DNA of 64,000 nucleotides from assembly GCA_036925085.1 (NCBI GenBank), contig JAUPFP010000081.1, forward strand, positions 607,776-671,775. Direction: 5' to 3'. The position numbers were made by a program, and so were the translations under genes. The DNA comes from Brachycybe producta (taxonomy: Eukaryota; Arthropoda; Diplopoda; Playtdesmida; Andrognathidae). Below are positions 63,561-64,000 of this stretch, piece after piece; position 1 is the first letter of the stretch, and the number at the start of each line of letters is the position of its first letter. Under the pieces are notes generated by a model. It saw only the letters and a program-made list of their open reading frames with translations, had not been told where the DNA came from and searched no databases.

Positions 63561-64000
63561 CATCCATCATTTTTTCATCCATCATTTTTTTCATCCATCA
63601 TTTTTTTTCATCCATCATTTTTTTCATCCATCATTTTTTTTCATCCATCATTTTTATTATTCATCGTTTCGTCATCCATCGTTTTTTCATCCATCGTTTT
63701 TTCATCCATCGTTTTTTCATCCATCGTTTTTTCATCCATCGTTTTTTCATCCATCGTTTTTTTTATCCATAATTTTTTTCATCCATCGTTTTTTCATCCA
63801 TCGTTTTTTAATCCATCGTTTTTTCATCCATCGTTTTTTCATCCATCATTTTTTCATCCATCATTTTTTCATCCATCATTTTTTCATCCATCATTTTTTC
63901 ATCCATCATTTTTTAATCCATCATTTTTTAATCCATCATTTTTTCATCCATCATTTTTCATCCATCATTTTTTCATCCATCATTTTTTCATCCATAATTT
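63561..64000. repeat. T-rich decayed edge of the 15-bp array
   Basis: The unit becomes TTTTTTCATCCATCAT with variable T length, then a CATCCATCGTTTTTT sub-block (about 63670-63840), then CATCATTTTTT again to the window edge. The array is therefore truncated by the window, and its full length is unknown. Confidence 0.93.

Noticed and set aside
59805..63594. Minus-strand MMDER/MTDER repeat proteins of up to 370 codons
   Set aside because: They are the complement of the 15-bp satellite read in its only stop-free minus frame; breaks fall exactly where the repeat slips by a non-multiple of three.
51320..63772. A giant repetitive protein gene
   Set aside because: The frame is open because the repeat units lack stop codons in all plus frames; other frames and the opposite strand are also open, and no domain, signal or splice structure supports it. 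Kept as a finding to test, not as a CDS.

Overview
The window is nuclear DNA from a multicellular animal. It is AT-rich, has spliced genes with GT-AG introns and short conserved coding exons, and carries many small inverted-repeat elements. The lineage cannot be fixed from sequence alone. DPH6 keeps its C-terminal YjgF-like domains, which the short mammalian form lacks (established knowledge), so a non-mammalian, probably invertebrate, animal is most likely.

Layout. About 1-19.86 kb is non-coding on both strands as far as I can read it. It is probably the first intron of a conventional protein kinase C gene on the minus strand, whose first coding exon lies at 20063-19861. About 20.1-25.3 kb is intergenic or promoter DNA with several full TGACGTCA palindromes and two clear MITE-like elements. 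About 25.3-39.0 kb (+ strand) holds a complete SEC14L1 orthologue (PRELI, CRAL-TRIO and GOLD domains) that I assembled from 14 coding exons into a 705-residue frame. About 42.1-49.1 kb (- strand) holds a complete DPH6 orthologue (diphthine-ammonia ligase with two C-terminal YjgF-like domains) in 13 coding exons and 643 residues. The two genes are convergent, tail to tail, with about 3.2 kb between their stop codons.

From about 50.09 kb to the right edge everything is tandem repeat, at least 13.9 kb, and the array runs off the window. The blocks in order are: a 23-bp minisatellite; a short 8-bp stretch; a five-copy 33-bp island; a long 8-bp (TCATCCAT/TCATCCTT) array; a 2.7-kb C-rich block whose minus strand is packed with G runs; mixed 8/12-bp repeats; a nearly pure 15-bp array with an internal G-variant block; and a T-rich decayed edge. 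A 4150-codon open frame crosses this array. I read it as a consequence of stop-free repeat units, not as a gene.

Functional links: the three genes have unrelated cell roles (signalling kinase, lipid-transfer type protein, translation-factor modification), and I see no operon-like organisation. The most notable structures are the composite satellite array, two 0.8-kb fold-back elements, the DPH6 frame that is kept only by a GC-AG intron or an equivalent explanation, and the recurrence of TGACGTCA (14 copies seen).
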